Part shown: positions 35,365 to 43,566 of the stretch, piece after piece
Layout of the letters: every line of letters begins with the position of its first letter
How positions within the stretch are numbered: position 1 is the stretch's first letter
Source: Streptomyces sp. NBC_01235
GTDB taxonomy: Bacteria > Actinomycetota > Actinomycetes > Streptomycetales > Streptomycetaceae
Direction: 5' to 3'
Length of the DNA stretch: 64,000 bases
Assembly (NCBI RefSeq): GCF_035989285.1
Contig: NZ_CP108513.1
Span: 9,238,001 to 9,302,000 of the forward strand
Translations under genes and position numbers: made by a program
Notes under the pieces: generated by a model
The model's database searches: none
What the model saw: only the letters and a program-made list of their open reading frames with translations
Told to the model about the DNA's origin: nothing

Positions 35365-35745
35365 TCACGACGCGACCCGCTCGCCGCCCAGCCACGGCAT
35401 CCGCCCCACGAGCGTGTCCCGCATCCGGGTCAACGCCTCGATACGTTCCTGGAGTTCGGCGACCCGCTGAGCGCCCACGGCGTAGTTGGCGGCGCACGCG
35501 TCCGAGTAGGCGAACACCTCGGGCAGATCGCTGTCGAGGTAGCGGACGAAGGACTTGACGTTCTCCACCGTGAACCCGGAGGCGAGCAGGTCGCGGACAT
35601 TGCGGACCCGGGTCACCGCGGCCGGCCCGTACACCCGGTAGCCGGCCGCGGTCCGCTCGGACTCCAGCAGCCCCTGCTCCTCGTAGTAGCGCAGGGCACG
35701 GGTCGTCGTCCCGGTGCGGGCGGCGAGGTCTCCGATCAGCATCAT
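35365..35745 (-). CDS. MerR-family transcriptional regulator
   Basis: A 126-residue MerR protein. The winged helix is at residues 2-70 (IGDLAARTGTTTRALRYYEEQGLL, GYRVYGPAAVTRVRNV), followed by the dimerisation helix (RVAELQERIEALTRMRDTLVGR). There are no metal-binding cysteine clusters at the C-terminus, so an organic or redox ligand is likelier. It begins 7 bp after the reductase gene and is co-transcribed with it. A MerR-type promoter lies upstream of that reductase, so the pair is probably self-regulated. Confidence 0.9.
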   Translation of the reverse strand: MMLIGDLAARTGTTTRALRYYEEQGLLESERTAAGYRVYGPAAVTRVRNVRDLLASGFTVENVKSFVRYLDSDLPEVFAYSDACAANYAVGAQRVAELQERIEALTRMRDTLVGRMPWLGGERVAS

Positions 35746-35752
35746 GGAGACG

Positions 35753-36763
35753 TCAACTCCCCAGCCGTACCACGGTCTTCCCGGTGTGCGCGCCGCGGAC
35801 GAGATCGAGGAGGGCCCGCGGGGCGTGGGCGAGGCCGTCGATCACCGTCTCGTCGTAGCGGATGGCTCCGTCGCGCAGCCAGCCGCGGAATTGCTCGCCG
35901 AACTCGGCGGCCCTGTCGAGGTGGTCGGAGAGGGTGAATCCGCGCAGGGTGAGGCGTTTGGTGAGCAGGGGCAGCAGATCGCCGGGGCCGGTGTCGGGCC
36001 GGCCGCCGCTCTGCCGGTTCAGGGCGCCGCAGACCGCGATACGGCCGTGCGGGTTCATCACCTCGACGGCGGCGCGCAGTTGCTCACCGCCCACGTTGTC
36101 GAAGTACACGTCGATGCCGTCGGGAGCGGCCTCGCGCAGCCGGTCGACGACGGGACCGTCGTGGTGGTCGAAGGCCGCGTCAAAACCGAGCCTCCCCGTC
36201 AGATGGGCGACCTTCTCCCGCGTGCCGGCGCTGCCGATCACCCGCACCGCGCCTTTGAGCCGGGCGATCTGGCCGGCCATGCTTCCGGTCGCCCCGGCGG
36301 CGCTGGAGACGAACACCGTGTCGCCCGGACGGAGTTGTGCCACCTCCATGAGTCCGACGTAGGCGACCAGGCCGAAGCCCAGGTGCAGGGAAGGGCTCGG
36401 GTAGGCGGCCCGGTCGACCCTGCGCAGCGCCCCGGCCGGAGCGACGGCGTACTCCCGCCACCCCAACCGGTGCACCACCAGATCGCCTTCGGCGAGCGAG
36501 GGATCCGCCGAGACGGTCACCTCGCCGACGGCGTCGCCGTGGAGGACCTCGCCGAGTTCGTAACGTGGCATGGGAAGTCCGGGTTCGCCGGACGCCAGCA
36601 GGACCATGGCGGGGTCGAGAGACATGAACAGGTTGCGTACGAGGACCTGCCCGGGGGCCGGAGCCGGGACGGGCGCCTCGACGAGGTCGAAGTCGTCGGG
36701 GCCGGGGAGTCCTGCGGGCCGGGAGCGGAGGCGGACCTCCAGGCCCGTGGTGGGGTTCGTCAT
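35753..36763 (-). CDS. NADP-dependent MDR oxidoreductase (prostaglandin-reductase/YncB-like)
   Basis: A 336-residue zinc-independent medium-chain reductase of the leukotriene B4 dehydrogenase/CurA type, reducing alpha,beta-unsaturated carbonyls with NADPH. Markers: LFMSLDPAM near residue 44, GFGLVAYVGLMEVAQLRPGD, the nucleotide loop VSSAAGATGSMAGQIARL, and FDNVGGEQL. ATG 36763 lies 7 nt from a -10-like element, so the transcript is probably leaderless. It heads a two-gene operon with the MerR regulator, consistent with a response to toxic electrophiles. Confidence 0.9.
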   Translation of the reverse strand: MTNPTTGLEVRLRSRPAGLPGPDDFDLVEAPVPAPAPGQVLVRNLFMSLDPAMVLLASGEPGLPMPRYELGEVLHGDAVGEVTVSADPSLAEGDLVVHRLGWREYAVAPAGALRRVDRAAYPSPSLHLGFGLVAYVGLMEVAQLRPGDTVFVSSAAGATGSMAGQIARLKGAVRVIGSAGTREKVAHLTGRLGFDAAFDHHDGPVVDRLREAAPDGIDVYFDNVGGEQLRAAVEVMNPHGRIAVCGALNRQSGGRPDTGPGDLLPLLTKRLTLRGFTLSDHLDRAAEFGEQFRGWLRDGAIRYDETVIDGLAHAPRALLDLVRGAHTGKTVVRLGS

Positions 36764-36770
36764 GACGGCG

Positions 36771-36804
36771 ACGCTAGGGGTTGACGTATACGTGAAGGTC
36801 AACC
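36771..36804 (-). promoter_or_regulatory. MerR-type promoter with 20-bp spacer
   Basis: On the minus strand, -35 TTGACC (36797-36802) and -10 TAGCGT (36771-36776) are 20 bp apart, the long spacer typical of MerR-activated promoters. A palindrome with 7-bp arms GGTTGAC/GTCAACC (36779-36785 and 36798-36804) lies between. The -10 is 7 nt from the ATG, predicting leaderless mRNA. Confidence 0.7.
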
Positions 36805-36828
36805 ACCCGGCGCCGCCATGGGAGTTGC

Positions 36829-38223
36829 TCAGTGCCCGAAGGTGAACCAGTTGACGTTCACGAAGTCCGCCGGCTGGCCGCTGGTGAAGGTCAGATAGAC
36901 GTCGTGGGTGCCGGTGACGGAGCTGATGTTCGCGGGGATCGTCTTCCAGGTCTGCCAGCCACCGGTGTTGGCCACCGAGAAGCTGCCGACGGGCGTGGCC
37001 GTACGGCTGTCGAGGCGCACCTCGACCAGTCCGCTGACCCCGCCGGCCGCACCGCCGGCGACCCGCGCGTTGAACTGGGTCGCCGCCGTGGAACCGAAGT
37101 CCACGCCCTTGTACAGCGCCCAGTCGCCGTTCGCGAGGGAGCCGATGTCCTGGCCGCCGCCGGTGTCGGTCGTGGTCTCGGTGGCGGTGCCCGACTGGCT
37201 GTCGTACGACTCGGCCTGGATCGTGCCGTAGGCGTCCCGGCTGCCGGACGGCGGCGGCGTGGTGGTTCCGCTCCCACTGCCCGCGGCCTGGAGCACCTGC
37301 ACGTAGTCCACCACCATCGGGTGGCCCGACTCGGTGGCGCCGTCCAGGCCGCCGCCGAAGGCGTCCGGGAACGCGCCGCCCATCGCGACGTTCAGGATGA
37401 CGAAGTAGCCGTGGTTCGTGGCGTTGGTCCAGGTCGTCGCGTCGACCTGGTTCGCGGTGACCGTGTGGTAGTTGACGCCGTCGACGTAGAAGCGGATCGC
37501 CTCCGGGGTCACCGAGCGGTCCCACTCCATCGTGTAGGTGTGGAAGCCGGACTGACAGGTCGTGTTCGGACACGCGACGGAGTTGCCGATGCCGGTGGTC
37601 TCGTTGCACGGGCCGCCCGGGTTGGTGCCGCAGTGCATCGTCGCCCACACCTTGTTCAGGCCCTGGACGTTCTCCATGATGTCCAGCTCGCCGACGCCCG
37701 GCCAGTTCTGGTAGTTGCCCCGGTACGGCGCGCCGAGCGCCCAGAACGCGGGCCAGTAGCCTTCGGCGGCGGTGCCGGTCACGTTGGGCATCTGCAGCCG
37801 GGCCTCGACCCGCAGCTTGCCGCCGGACGGGGGCTGGAAGTCGGTGCGCGTGGTCTCGATGCGTCCCGAGGTCCAGTTGCCGGCCGAGTCGCGCAGTGGG
37901 GTGATGCGCAGGTTGCCGTTGCCGTCGAGCGAGACGTTGTTGGTGCTGTTGGTCATCGTCTCGACCTCGCCGGTGCCCCAGTTGGCAGGCCCGCCCGGAT
38001 ACGAAGTCCCGGTGCTGTACTGCCAGTTGGAGGTGTTGACGCCGGTGCCCGCGGCGCCGGTGAAGTCGTCGAGGAAGACCTGCGTCCAGCCGGACGGGGG
38101 CGTGGGCGCGGAGGCGTTCGCGGGCAGGGTGACGGCCGCCGCCGCGGCGGCCGCCAGCCCGAGCGTGCTGAGCACGGCGATGAGCGCGCGTCGCCGTCTG
38201 GGTATGCCGGAGGTTGCACTCAT
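36829..38223 (-). CDS. Secreted GH16 endo-beta-1,3-glucanase with CBM6
   Basis: A 464-residue exported glucanase. ATG 38223 follows GAGAGG; residues 1-38 are a signal peptide (RRRR, hydrophobic run, ANASAP). The GH16 domain (about 45-315) has the catalytic motif GELDIMEN with nucleophile E179, D181 and acid/base E184. A short Gly/Ser/Thr/Pro linker leads to a CBM6-like beta-sandwich at about 330-464 (AYGTIQAESYDSQSG, GWQTWKTIPANI). It would cut laminarin-type or fungal beta-1,3-glucan outside the cell. A LacI-type palindrome at 38277-38290 sits 54 bp upstream, consistent with sugar-responsive repression. Confidence 0.92.
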   Translation of the reverse strand: MSATSGIPRRRRALIAVLSTLGLAAAAAAAVTLPANASAPTPPSGWTQVFLDDFTGAAGTGVNTSNWQYSTGTSYPGGPANWGTGEVETMTNSTNNVSLDGNGNLRITPLRDSAGNWTSGRIETTRTDFQPPSGGKLRVEARLQMPNVTGTAAEGYWPAFWALGAPYRGNYQNWPGVGELDIMENVQGLNKVWATMHCGTNPGGPCNETTGIGNSVACPNTTCQSGFHTYTMEWDRSVTPEAIRFYVDGVNYHTVTANQVDATTWTNATNHGYFVILNVAMGGAFPDAFGGGLDGATESGHPMVVDYVQVLQAAGSGSGTTTPPPSGSRDAYGTIQAESYDSQSGTATETTTDTGGGQDIGSLANGDWALYKGVDFGSTAATQFNARVAGGAAGGVSGLVEVRLDSRTATPVGSFSVANTGGWQTWKTIPANISSVTGTHDVYLTFTSGQPADFVNVNWFTFGH

Positions 38224-38276
38224 GGAGGTGCCTCTCGGGTACGGGGTGAGGTGCGCGGGTGACTTCGAGAGCACTC

Positions 38277-38290
38277 TGAGAGCGCTCTCA
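38277..38290. promoter_or_regulatory. LacI-type operator upstream of GH16 gene
   Basis: TGAGAGCGCTCTCA is a perfect 14-bp palindrome of the CebR/LacI class (CebR site TGGGAGCGCTCCCA, recalled). A second, imperfect copy (CAGAGTGCTCTCG on the minus strand) directly adjoins it toward the gene. Confidence 0.7.
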
Positions 38291-38392
38291 AAGTGGGCCC
38301 AATGTGCTCTCCGTCCCGGAGGCCGTCAAGACTTAAAGCAAGGAAAGTCCTTTCACGGGAGGGAGGTTCACGGCTTGAACCGCCCAAAGGGG

Positions 38393-39646
38393 CTAAAGCG
38401 CGCTGCCCGCCTTCCACTCCGCCCAGGACAGGTTCCAGCCGTTGAGCCCGTTGGCCGGATCGACGGTCTTCTCGCCGGAGTTCTTCACGATCACCACGTC
38501 GCCGAGCATCGAGCTCTCGTAGAACTTGTAGCCCGCCACGGAGCTGTCGCTCGCGCCCTTGGCGTCGTGCAGGCCGACGCAGCCGTGGCTGGTGTTCTGG
38601 CTGCCGAACACGGACGTCGAGGCCCAGTAGTTGCCGTGGACGAACGTGCCGGAGGTGGTCAGGCGCTGGGCGTGCGGGACGTCGGAGATGTCGTACTCGT
38701 CGCCGAGGCCGACCGTGGAGGACTCCATCCGCGTCTGCTGGAACCGCTCGCTGATCACCATGATCCCGGACCACGTGGTGTGGTCGGCGTCGCCGCCGGA
38801 GACGGGGTAGGTGGCCAGGGTCGCGCCGTCCCGCTTCACCACCATCTCCTTGCTCGACAGATCCACGGTGCTGATCTGCGCGCGGCCGATGTGGAAGGTG
38901 ACGTCCTTCGACTGTATGCCGTATACGCCATCCGTTCCCTGGACGTCCTTCAACCGCAGACCGAGGGTGATCGTCGTTCCGGCCGCCCAGTACGTCTGCG
39001 GCCGGAAGTCGAGCCGGGTGTCGCTGAACCAGTGCCCGACGACCTCCACGGCCGGTTCGGCGGTCACCGTGATCGCCTTCTCCACCGCGGCCTTGTCCGA
39101 CACGGCGTGCGAGAAGTTGATCGAGACCGGCATCCCGACGCCGGATGTGGAGTTCGCCTCGGGGGTGAAGTAGCCGACGAAGGTCTCGCCGGGGGACTTG
39201 GTGGTGAAGGTGGCCGTCTGCGCGGCGGCGCCCTCGGCCTGGGCAGTGACCGTGTACTTGGTGCCGGAGTACGGGTTGGTCGTCGACGTCCATGTCGTCC
39301 GGGCCGCGTCGAGGGAGCCCGCGAGTGCCGAGCCGTCGTTGCCCGTCACCTTCACGGAGGCGAGGGTGCCGTCGGTCACGGTGACCTCGACCGGGCTGGT
39401 GAAGGCCGCCTTCTCGGTGCCGTCGGCAGGGGTGACCGAGATCACCGGCTGCTTCGCGGCCGCCGCGGCCTGCGTGGACGCGGAACCCGACGTCCCGGTC
39501 GTCGTGTTCTCCGACGCGTCCGCCGACCCGGAGCTGCACCCGGTCAGCGCGACGGCCGGAGCGGCGCCGAGCACCGCCAGGATCCCGCGCCGGGACCACC
39601 CCTGCGACTGCTGCTCGGATCGGTTCGATATGTGCGAGACGCCCAC
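38393..39646 (-). CDS. Lipoprotein L,D-transpeptidase
   Basis: A 417-residue exported enzyme that makes 3-3 peptidoglycan cross-links. GTG 39646 is chosen with AGGAAGG 7 nt upstream. The lipobox is LTGC with Cys37 after a twin-arginine-like SRRGILAVLG. Two Ig-like/Big-type domains cover about 75-270, and the YkuD catalytic domain has the HGNY and SHGCVGLHD motifs with nucleophile Cys356. A C-terminal tryptophan-rich segment follows. This is the actinobacterial LdtMt2-like layout. It stands upstream of GH16 on the same strand, 169 bp apart. A GTA-TAC-GGC-ATA rare-codon patch occurs near 38910-38926. Confidence 0.93.
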   Translation of the reverse strand: MGVSHISNRSEQQSQGWSRRGILAVLGAAPAVALTGCSSGSADASENTTTGTSGSASTQAAAAAKQPVISVTPADGTEKAAFTSPVEVTVTDGTLASVKVTGNDGSALAGSLDAARTTWTSTTNPYSGTKYTVTAQAEGAAAQTATFTTKSPGETFVGYFTPEANSTSGVGMPVSINFSHAVSDKAAVEKAITVTAEPAVEVVGHWFSDTRLDFRPQTYWAAGTTITLGLRLKDVQGTDGVYGIQSKDVTFHIGRAQISTVDLSSKEMVVKRDGATLATYPVSGGDADHTTWSGIMVISERFQQTRMESSTVGLGDEYDISDVPHAQRLTTSGTFVHGNYWASTSVFGSQNTSHGCVGLHDAKGASDSSVAGYKFYESSMLGDVVIVKNSGEKTVDPANGLNGWNLSWAEWKAGSAL

Positions 39647-39802
39647 GGCACGCCTTCCTGAGTTGCCCACCTTTGCGCGTGCATCCTGCGCCTCCCAGAT
39701 GGGGCGAACCTTTGAATCCCCCGGTCGCCGTCTGAGATTCCCGTGAGGACGGCCCGAGCAGGGCCGCCGCGCGCCCGCGCCGCCAGGAGCGCCGCGCGAG
39801 CG

Positions 39803-40240
39803 CTACGCGAGCGGGTGGTCGTAGCGGATGAACCCGTTGAAGGCCGCCACCCTGTCGTACAGGGCACGGGCGGTGGTGTTGTCCTCCTGGGTGGTCCAGT
39901 ACAGACGGGCGGCGCCCCGCTCGCGCGCCGCCTCGGCGACCCGCTCGATCAGCGCCCGGGCCACGCCCCGGCCGCGCGCCGCCTCATCGACGTAGAGGTC
40001 CTGGAGATAGCAGCTGTCCGCCATCCAGCCCGTGGCGTGGAACAGGTAGTGCGCGATGCCCACCAGTTCCCCGTCCGCCCGGGCGCCGACGGCGTGCACC
40101 TCGCCGCCGTCGCGCAGGCGTCGCCACATCTCCTCGTACCCCTCGTCGGGCACGTCCGTGCGGTAGAACTTCTTGTAGCCGCGCGCCAGCACTTCCCAGG
40201 CGGGGCGGTCGTCCGGGTTCAGCGAACCGATCTCGATCAT
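39803..40240 (-). CDS. GNAT-family N-acetyltransferase
   Basis: A 145-residue acetyltransferase covering the whole GNAT fold. The acetyl-CoA loop is ARGRGVARALIERV (about residues 87-100), with the preceding strand SCYLQDLYVDE and the following WTTQEDNTTARALYDRVA. Similar small GNATs acetylate amino groups of small molecules or protein N-termini; the substrate is not predictable here. It is monocistronic, 52 bp from the end of the iclR gene on the same strand. Confidence 0.9.
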   Translation of the reverse strand: MIEIGSLNPDDRPAWEVLARGYKKFYRTDVPDEGYEEMWRRLRDGGEVHAVGARADGELVGIAHYLFHATGWMADSCYLQDLYVDEAARGRGVARALIERVAEAARERGAARLYWTTQEDNTTARALYDRVAAFNGFIRYDHPLA

Positions 40241-40292
40241 GGTTGGGCATTCTCGCCGGGAGTCCCCGCAGGCGCCAGTCCCGACGGGCGGC

Positions 40293-41072
40293 TCACTCGG
40301 TCCGGCCCTCCGGCTGCCAGCCCAGGGCCCGTGAGATCCCCCGGGCCGCGAGACGCACCGCCGGCACCAGCACCGGGACGGCTGCGTCGGCGTGCGGGAC
40401 GACGACCGACACGGCGGCCACCACCGCGCCGTCCGGACCGCGCACCGGAGCGGCCACCGACAGGGCGTCCTCCGTGACCTGACGGCTGCTCACCGCCACA
40501 CCCGTGCGCCGTACTTCGGCCAGCACCCGCCGCAAGCGCACCGGATCGGTGATGGTGTGGGCGGTGTAGGAGACCAACGGCCTGGCGCAGTAGGCCTCTT
40601 GGAGCTCGGAATCGCCGTTGGCGAGCAGCGCGAGCCCGACGCCGGTGACATGCAACGGCCAGCGGGCGCCCACCCGGATGTGCACGCCGACCGCCGAACG
40701 CCCCGACAGCCACTCGGTGTAGACGACATCGGACCCGTCCCGCACCGCCAACTGCACGTTCTCGTGCGTGGCTTCGTACAGGTCCTCGAGGTAGGGCAGC
40801 GCGACCTGACGCAGTGCCAGGCCGCGCGGTGCCAGCGCCGCGACCTCCCACAGCCGCAGCCCGACGTGGTACACGCCGGACGCGTCCCGCTCCAGGGCGC
40901 CCCACTCGGTCAGCGCCCCCACCAGCCGGTGCGCGGTGGTGAGGGTCAGCCCGGCGCGGCGGCTGATGTCGGTCAGGGACAGCGCGGAGTGCGTGTGGTC
41001 GAACGCGGCGAGCACGGCCAGCAGCCGGTCCGGCGCGGAACGCGAGGTCGTGGCGAGGGCGCCCCGGTCCAT
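40293..41072 (-). CDS. IclR-family transcriptional regulator
   Basis: A 259-residue IclR regulator. The N-terminal winged helix is at about 14-75 (DRLLAVLAAFDHTHSALSLT, RAGLTLTTAHRLVGALTEWG). The ligand-binding GAF-like domain covers about 85-250 (LQLAVRDGSDVVY region, VHIRVGARWPLHVTGVGLAL, DALSVAAPVRGPDGAVVAAV). ATG 41072 follows GGAGGA. It lies 18 bp downstream of the MarR gene and is probably co-transcribed, so the two may jointly control the divergent catabolic operon at 41750. Ligand probably an organic acid, by family habit. Confidence 0.9.
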   Translation of the reverse strand: MDRGALATTSRSAPDRLLAVLAAFDHTHSALSLTDISRRAGLTLTTAHRLVGALTEWGALERDASGVYHVGLRLWEVAALAPRGLALRQVALPYLEDLYEATHENVQLAVRDGSDVVYTEWLSGRSAVGVHIRVGARWPLHVTGVGLALLANGDSELQEAYCARPLVSYTAHTITDPVRLRRVLAEVRRTGVAVSSRQVTEDALSVAAPVRGPDGAVVAAVSVVVPHADAAVPVLVPAVRLAARGISRALGWQPEGRTE

Positions 41073-41090
41073 CAGGTCCTCCTCACTGTG

Positions 41091-41552
41091 TCAGGCGAGG
41101 CCGTCCCCGGCGATCCGCAGCAGCAGTGTGTGCAGTGTCTCGCGGTCGGCCGGGTCGAGGGGGTCCAGCAGTTCGTTCGTCACCCGCAGGCCCGCCTCGT
41201 CGGTGCCGCGCAGGAAGGAGCGGCCGTCCTCGGTGAGGACGACGATCCGGCTGCGGCGGTCGTCCGGGGCCGGGCGGCGCTCGGCGAAGCCCAGCTTCTC
41301 CAGGTCGTCGACCAGGCCGACGATCGCACTGGGGTCGTAGCCGAGCCGGGCACTCAGCTCGCGCTGGAGGGAGCCCTCGGAGGTGGCGAGGAAGCGCAGC
41401 ACCGCGTAGTGGCGCAGGCGCAGCCCCGACTCCTGGAGGAACGTGTTGAACAGCTGACCCGAGCGCAGTCCGAGGCGGTAGAGCAGGTAGCCCGTGTCCG
41501 CGTGCAGCTCACGCATCCATGGCTCGTCCGCGTCGATCGGGGCGGCGTTCAC
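41091..41552 (-). CDS. MarR-family transcriptional regulator
   Basis: A 153-residue MarR repressor. The wing-helix region spans about 45-115 (LRLRHYAVLRFLATSEGSLQ, LGYDPSAIVGLVDDLEKLGF, PAPDDRRSRIVVLTEDG). GTG start at 41552, AGGA 8 nt upstream. It is divergent from the SDR-amidohydrolase-ligase-hydratase operon, and a double AT-rich palindrome between them overlaps the operon promoter, so it very likely represses that operon and itself. Typical ligands are aromatic acids or their CoA thioesters. Confidence 0.9.
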   Translation of the reverse strand: MNAAPIDADEPWMRELHADTGYLLYRLGLRSGQLFNTFLQESGLRLRHYAVLRFLATSEGSLQRELSARLGYDPSAIVGLVDDLEKLGFAERRPAPDDRRSRIVVLTEDGRSFLRGTDEAGLRVTNELLDPLDPADRETLHTLLLRIAGDGLA

Positions 41553-41648
41553 TGCGTTGTCCTGGCGGGCGATGGCGGGCTCCCTGGGCTAGGTCCCCTT
41601 CCGGGGGCGGTTCGTCCTACAGATTCCAGCATGACGCACCCCATAGGT

Positions 41649-41689
41649 CGACAACAACTATTGACGACAACAATTATTGCTCTTAGCTT
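41649..41689 (+). promoter_or_regulatory. Catabolic operon promoter with tandem MarR operators
   Basis: Two near-identical 15-mers, CGACAACAACTATTG (41649-41663) and CGACAACAATTATTG (41665-41679), repeat at 16 bp; each contains a CAA-AATT-TTG-like palindrome. They overlap -35 TTGACG (41661-41666) and -10 TAGCTT (41684-41689), 17 bp apart. Binding here would block the promoter. Confidence 0.7.
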
Positions 41690-41749
41690 CGATCTCGACG
41701 TCGCGCTCCAGGCGACGCGAAGTCGCACCCCATGTGAAGGGACACCGTC

Positions 41750-42667
41750 GTGCCCAGCATCGATCTCACCGGCAAGGTCGCCGTCGTCACCGGCAGCGGC
41801 CGGGGCCTCGGCCTCGCCTACGCGCACGCCCTGGCCGCCCACGGCGCCTCCGTGGTCGTCAACGACGTCGACGAGGCGGTCGCCGAGCAGGCAGTGAAGT
41901 CCATCACCGAGGCCGGCGGCACAGCCGTCGCCGAGGTGGTCCCGGTCGGTACGACCGAGGCCGCCGAGCGGCTGGTGAACCGGGCCGTGGAGGAGTTCGG
42001 GCGGCTCGACATCCTGGTCACCAACGCGGGCATCCTGCGCGACAAGGTGCTGTGGAAGATGACCGACGACGACTTCGACGCAGTGATCGCCACCCACCTC
42101 AAGGGCACCTTCACCTGCGCCCGCGCCGCCGCCGTCCGGATGCGCGAGCAGGGCGAGGGCGGCACGCTGATCCTCGTCGGCTCCCCGGCCGGCCAGCGCG
42201 GCAACTTCGGCCAGACGAACTACGCCGCCGCCAAGGCCGGCATCGCCGCCTTCGCCCGCACCTGGTCCATGGAGCTGGGTCGCGCGAACATCACCGTCAA
42301 CGCGATCGTGCCGGTCGCCGCGACCGCGATGACCGAGACCATCCCCGCCTTCGCCCCCTACGTCGAGGCGCTGAAGAACGGCGAGCCGTTCCCGGACTTC
42401 CTGCGCAAGGGCGAGGGCTTCGGCACTCCCGAGGACTGCGCCGCGCTGGTGCCCTTCCTCGCCTCCGAGGCCGCCCGGTCCATAACCGGCCAGGCCATCG
42501 GCATCGGCGGCGACAAGGTGGCACTCTGGTCGCATCCGCAGGAGATCCGCGCGGCCTACGCCGACGGCGGCTGGACCCCCGAGTCCCTGGCCGACGCCTT
42601 CCCCACCTCGGTCGGTGCCGAACTCCAGACGGTCGGCATCCCGGCCCCCAAGTTCCCGGAGGCGTGA
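41750..42667 (+). CDS. SDR-family oxidoreductase (MFE-2/FabG-like)
   Basis: A 305-residue short-chain dehydrogenase close to the dehydrogenase part of peroxisomal-type multifunctional beta-oxidation enzymes. Cofactor motif VTGSGRGLGLAYA at 14-26, NAG at about 87, catalytic Ser in LVGSPAGQRG, and Tyr-x3-Lys in TNYAAAKAG. It probably oxidises a 3-hydroxyacyl-CoA made by the MaoC hydratase of the same operon. First gene of the MarR-controlled operon; stop 42665-42667 is 2 nt before the next ATG. Confidence 0.9.
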   Translation: MPSIDLTGKVAVVTGSGRGLGLAYAHALAAHGASVVVNDVDEAVAEQAVKSITEAGGTAVAEVVPVGTTEAAERLVNRAVEEFGRLDILVTNAGILRDKVLWKMTDDDFDAVIATHLKGTFTCARAAAVRMREQGEGGTLILVGSPAGQRGNFGQTNYAAAKAGIAAFARTWSMELGRANITVNAIVPVAATAMTETIPAFAPYVEALKNGEPFPDFLRKGEGFGTPEDCAALVPFLASEAARSITGQAIGIGGDKVALWSHPQEIRAAYADGGWTPESLADAFPTSVGAELQTVGIPAPKFPEA

Positions 42668-42669
42668 CC

Positions 42670-43554
42670 ATGACGACCCTCAACGTCGAGGAACTCGTCG
42701 CGATCGACGTCCACACCCACGCGGAGGTCTCCTCCAAGGGCCACTCCTCGCTGGACGACGACCTGCACGACGCCTCCTCCGCCTACTTCAAGGTCGAGGG
42801 CAAGCGGAAGCCGACCCTTCAGGAGACGGCCGCCTACTACCGGGAGCGGAGGATGGCCGCCGTGATCTTCACGGTGGACGCCGAGTCCGCGACCGGCACG
42901 GCGCCGGTCCCGAACGAGGAGGTCGCCGAGGCCGCCGCTGCCAACGCCGACGTCCTCATCCCCTTCGCCTCCATCGACCCCTTCCGGGGGAAGGCGGGTG
43001 TGAAGCAGGCCCGGCGCCTGGTGGAGGAGTACGGGGTGAAGGGCTTCAAGTTCCACCCCAGCATCCAGGGCTTCTTCCCCAATGACCGCTCGGTCGCGTA
43101 CGGCCTCTACGAGGTGATCGAGGAGACGGGCACCATCGCCCTGTTCCACACCGGCCAGACGGGCATCGGCGCGGGCGTGCCGGGAGGCGGCGGGATCCGC
43201 CTGAAGTACAGCAACCCGCTGCACGTGGACGACGTGGCGGCCGACTTCCCGCACCTCAAGATCATCCTGGCGCACCCGTCCTTCCCCTGGCAGGACGAGG
43301 CCCTCGCCGTCGCCACCCACAAGCCGGGCGTGCACATCGACCTGTCCGGCTGGTCGCCGAAGTACTTCCCGCCGCAGCTCGTGCAGTACGCCAACACGCT
43401 GCTGAAGGACAAGGTCCTCTTCGGCTCCGACTTCCCCGTCCTCACCCCCGACCGCTGGCTCGCCGACTTCGACAAGCTGACGATCAAGGACGAGGTGAAG
43501 CCGAAGATCCTCAAGGAGAACGCCGCCCGTCTGCTCGGGCTGACCACACCGTAA
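42670..43554 (+). CDS. Amidohydrolase-family (ACMSD-like) hydrolase/decarboxylase
   Basis: A 294-residue TIM-barrel metal enzyme of the amidohydrolase 2 family. ATG 42670 follows GGAGG at 42658-42662. Metal ligands are visible: DVHTH at 15-19, HPSIQGFF with the carboxylate/His region near 138, FHTGQTG, AHPSFPWQDE and the terminal Asp in FGSDFPVL (about 258). Relatives decarboxylate aromatic acids or hydrolyse lactones. In this operon with an acyl-CoA ligase and hydratase it probably converts an early intermediate of an aromatic or cyclic acid; the exact reaction is not predictable. Confidence 0.88.
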   Translation: MTTLNVEELVAIDVHTHAEVSSKGHSSLDDDLHDASSAYFKVEGKRKPTLQETAAYYRERRMAAVIFTVDAESATGTAPVPNEEVAEAAAANADVLIPFASIDPFRGKAGVKQARRLVEEYGVKGFKFHPSIQGFFPNDRSVAYGLYEVIEETGTIALFHTGQTGIGAGVPGGGGIRLKYSNPLHVDDVAADFPHLKIILAHPSFPWQDEALAVATHKPGVHIDLSGWSPKYFPPQLVQYANTLLKDKVLFGSDFPVLTPDRWLADFDKLTIKDEVKPKILKENAARLLGLTTP

Positions 43555-43566
43555 GGGGCGTGGAAG

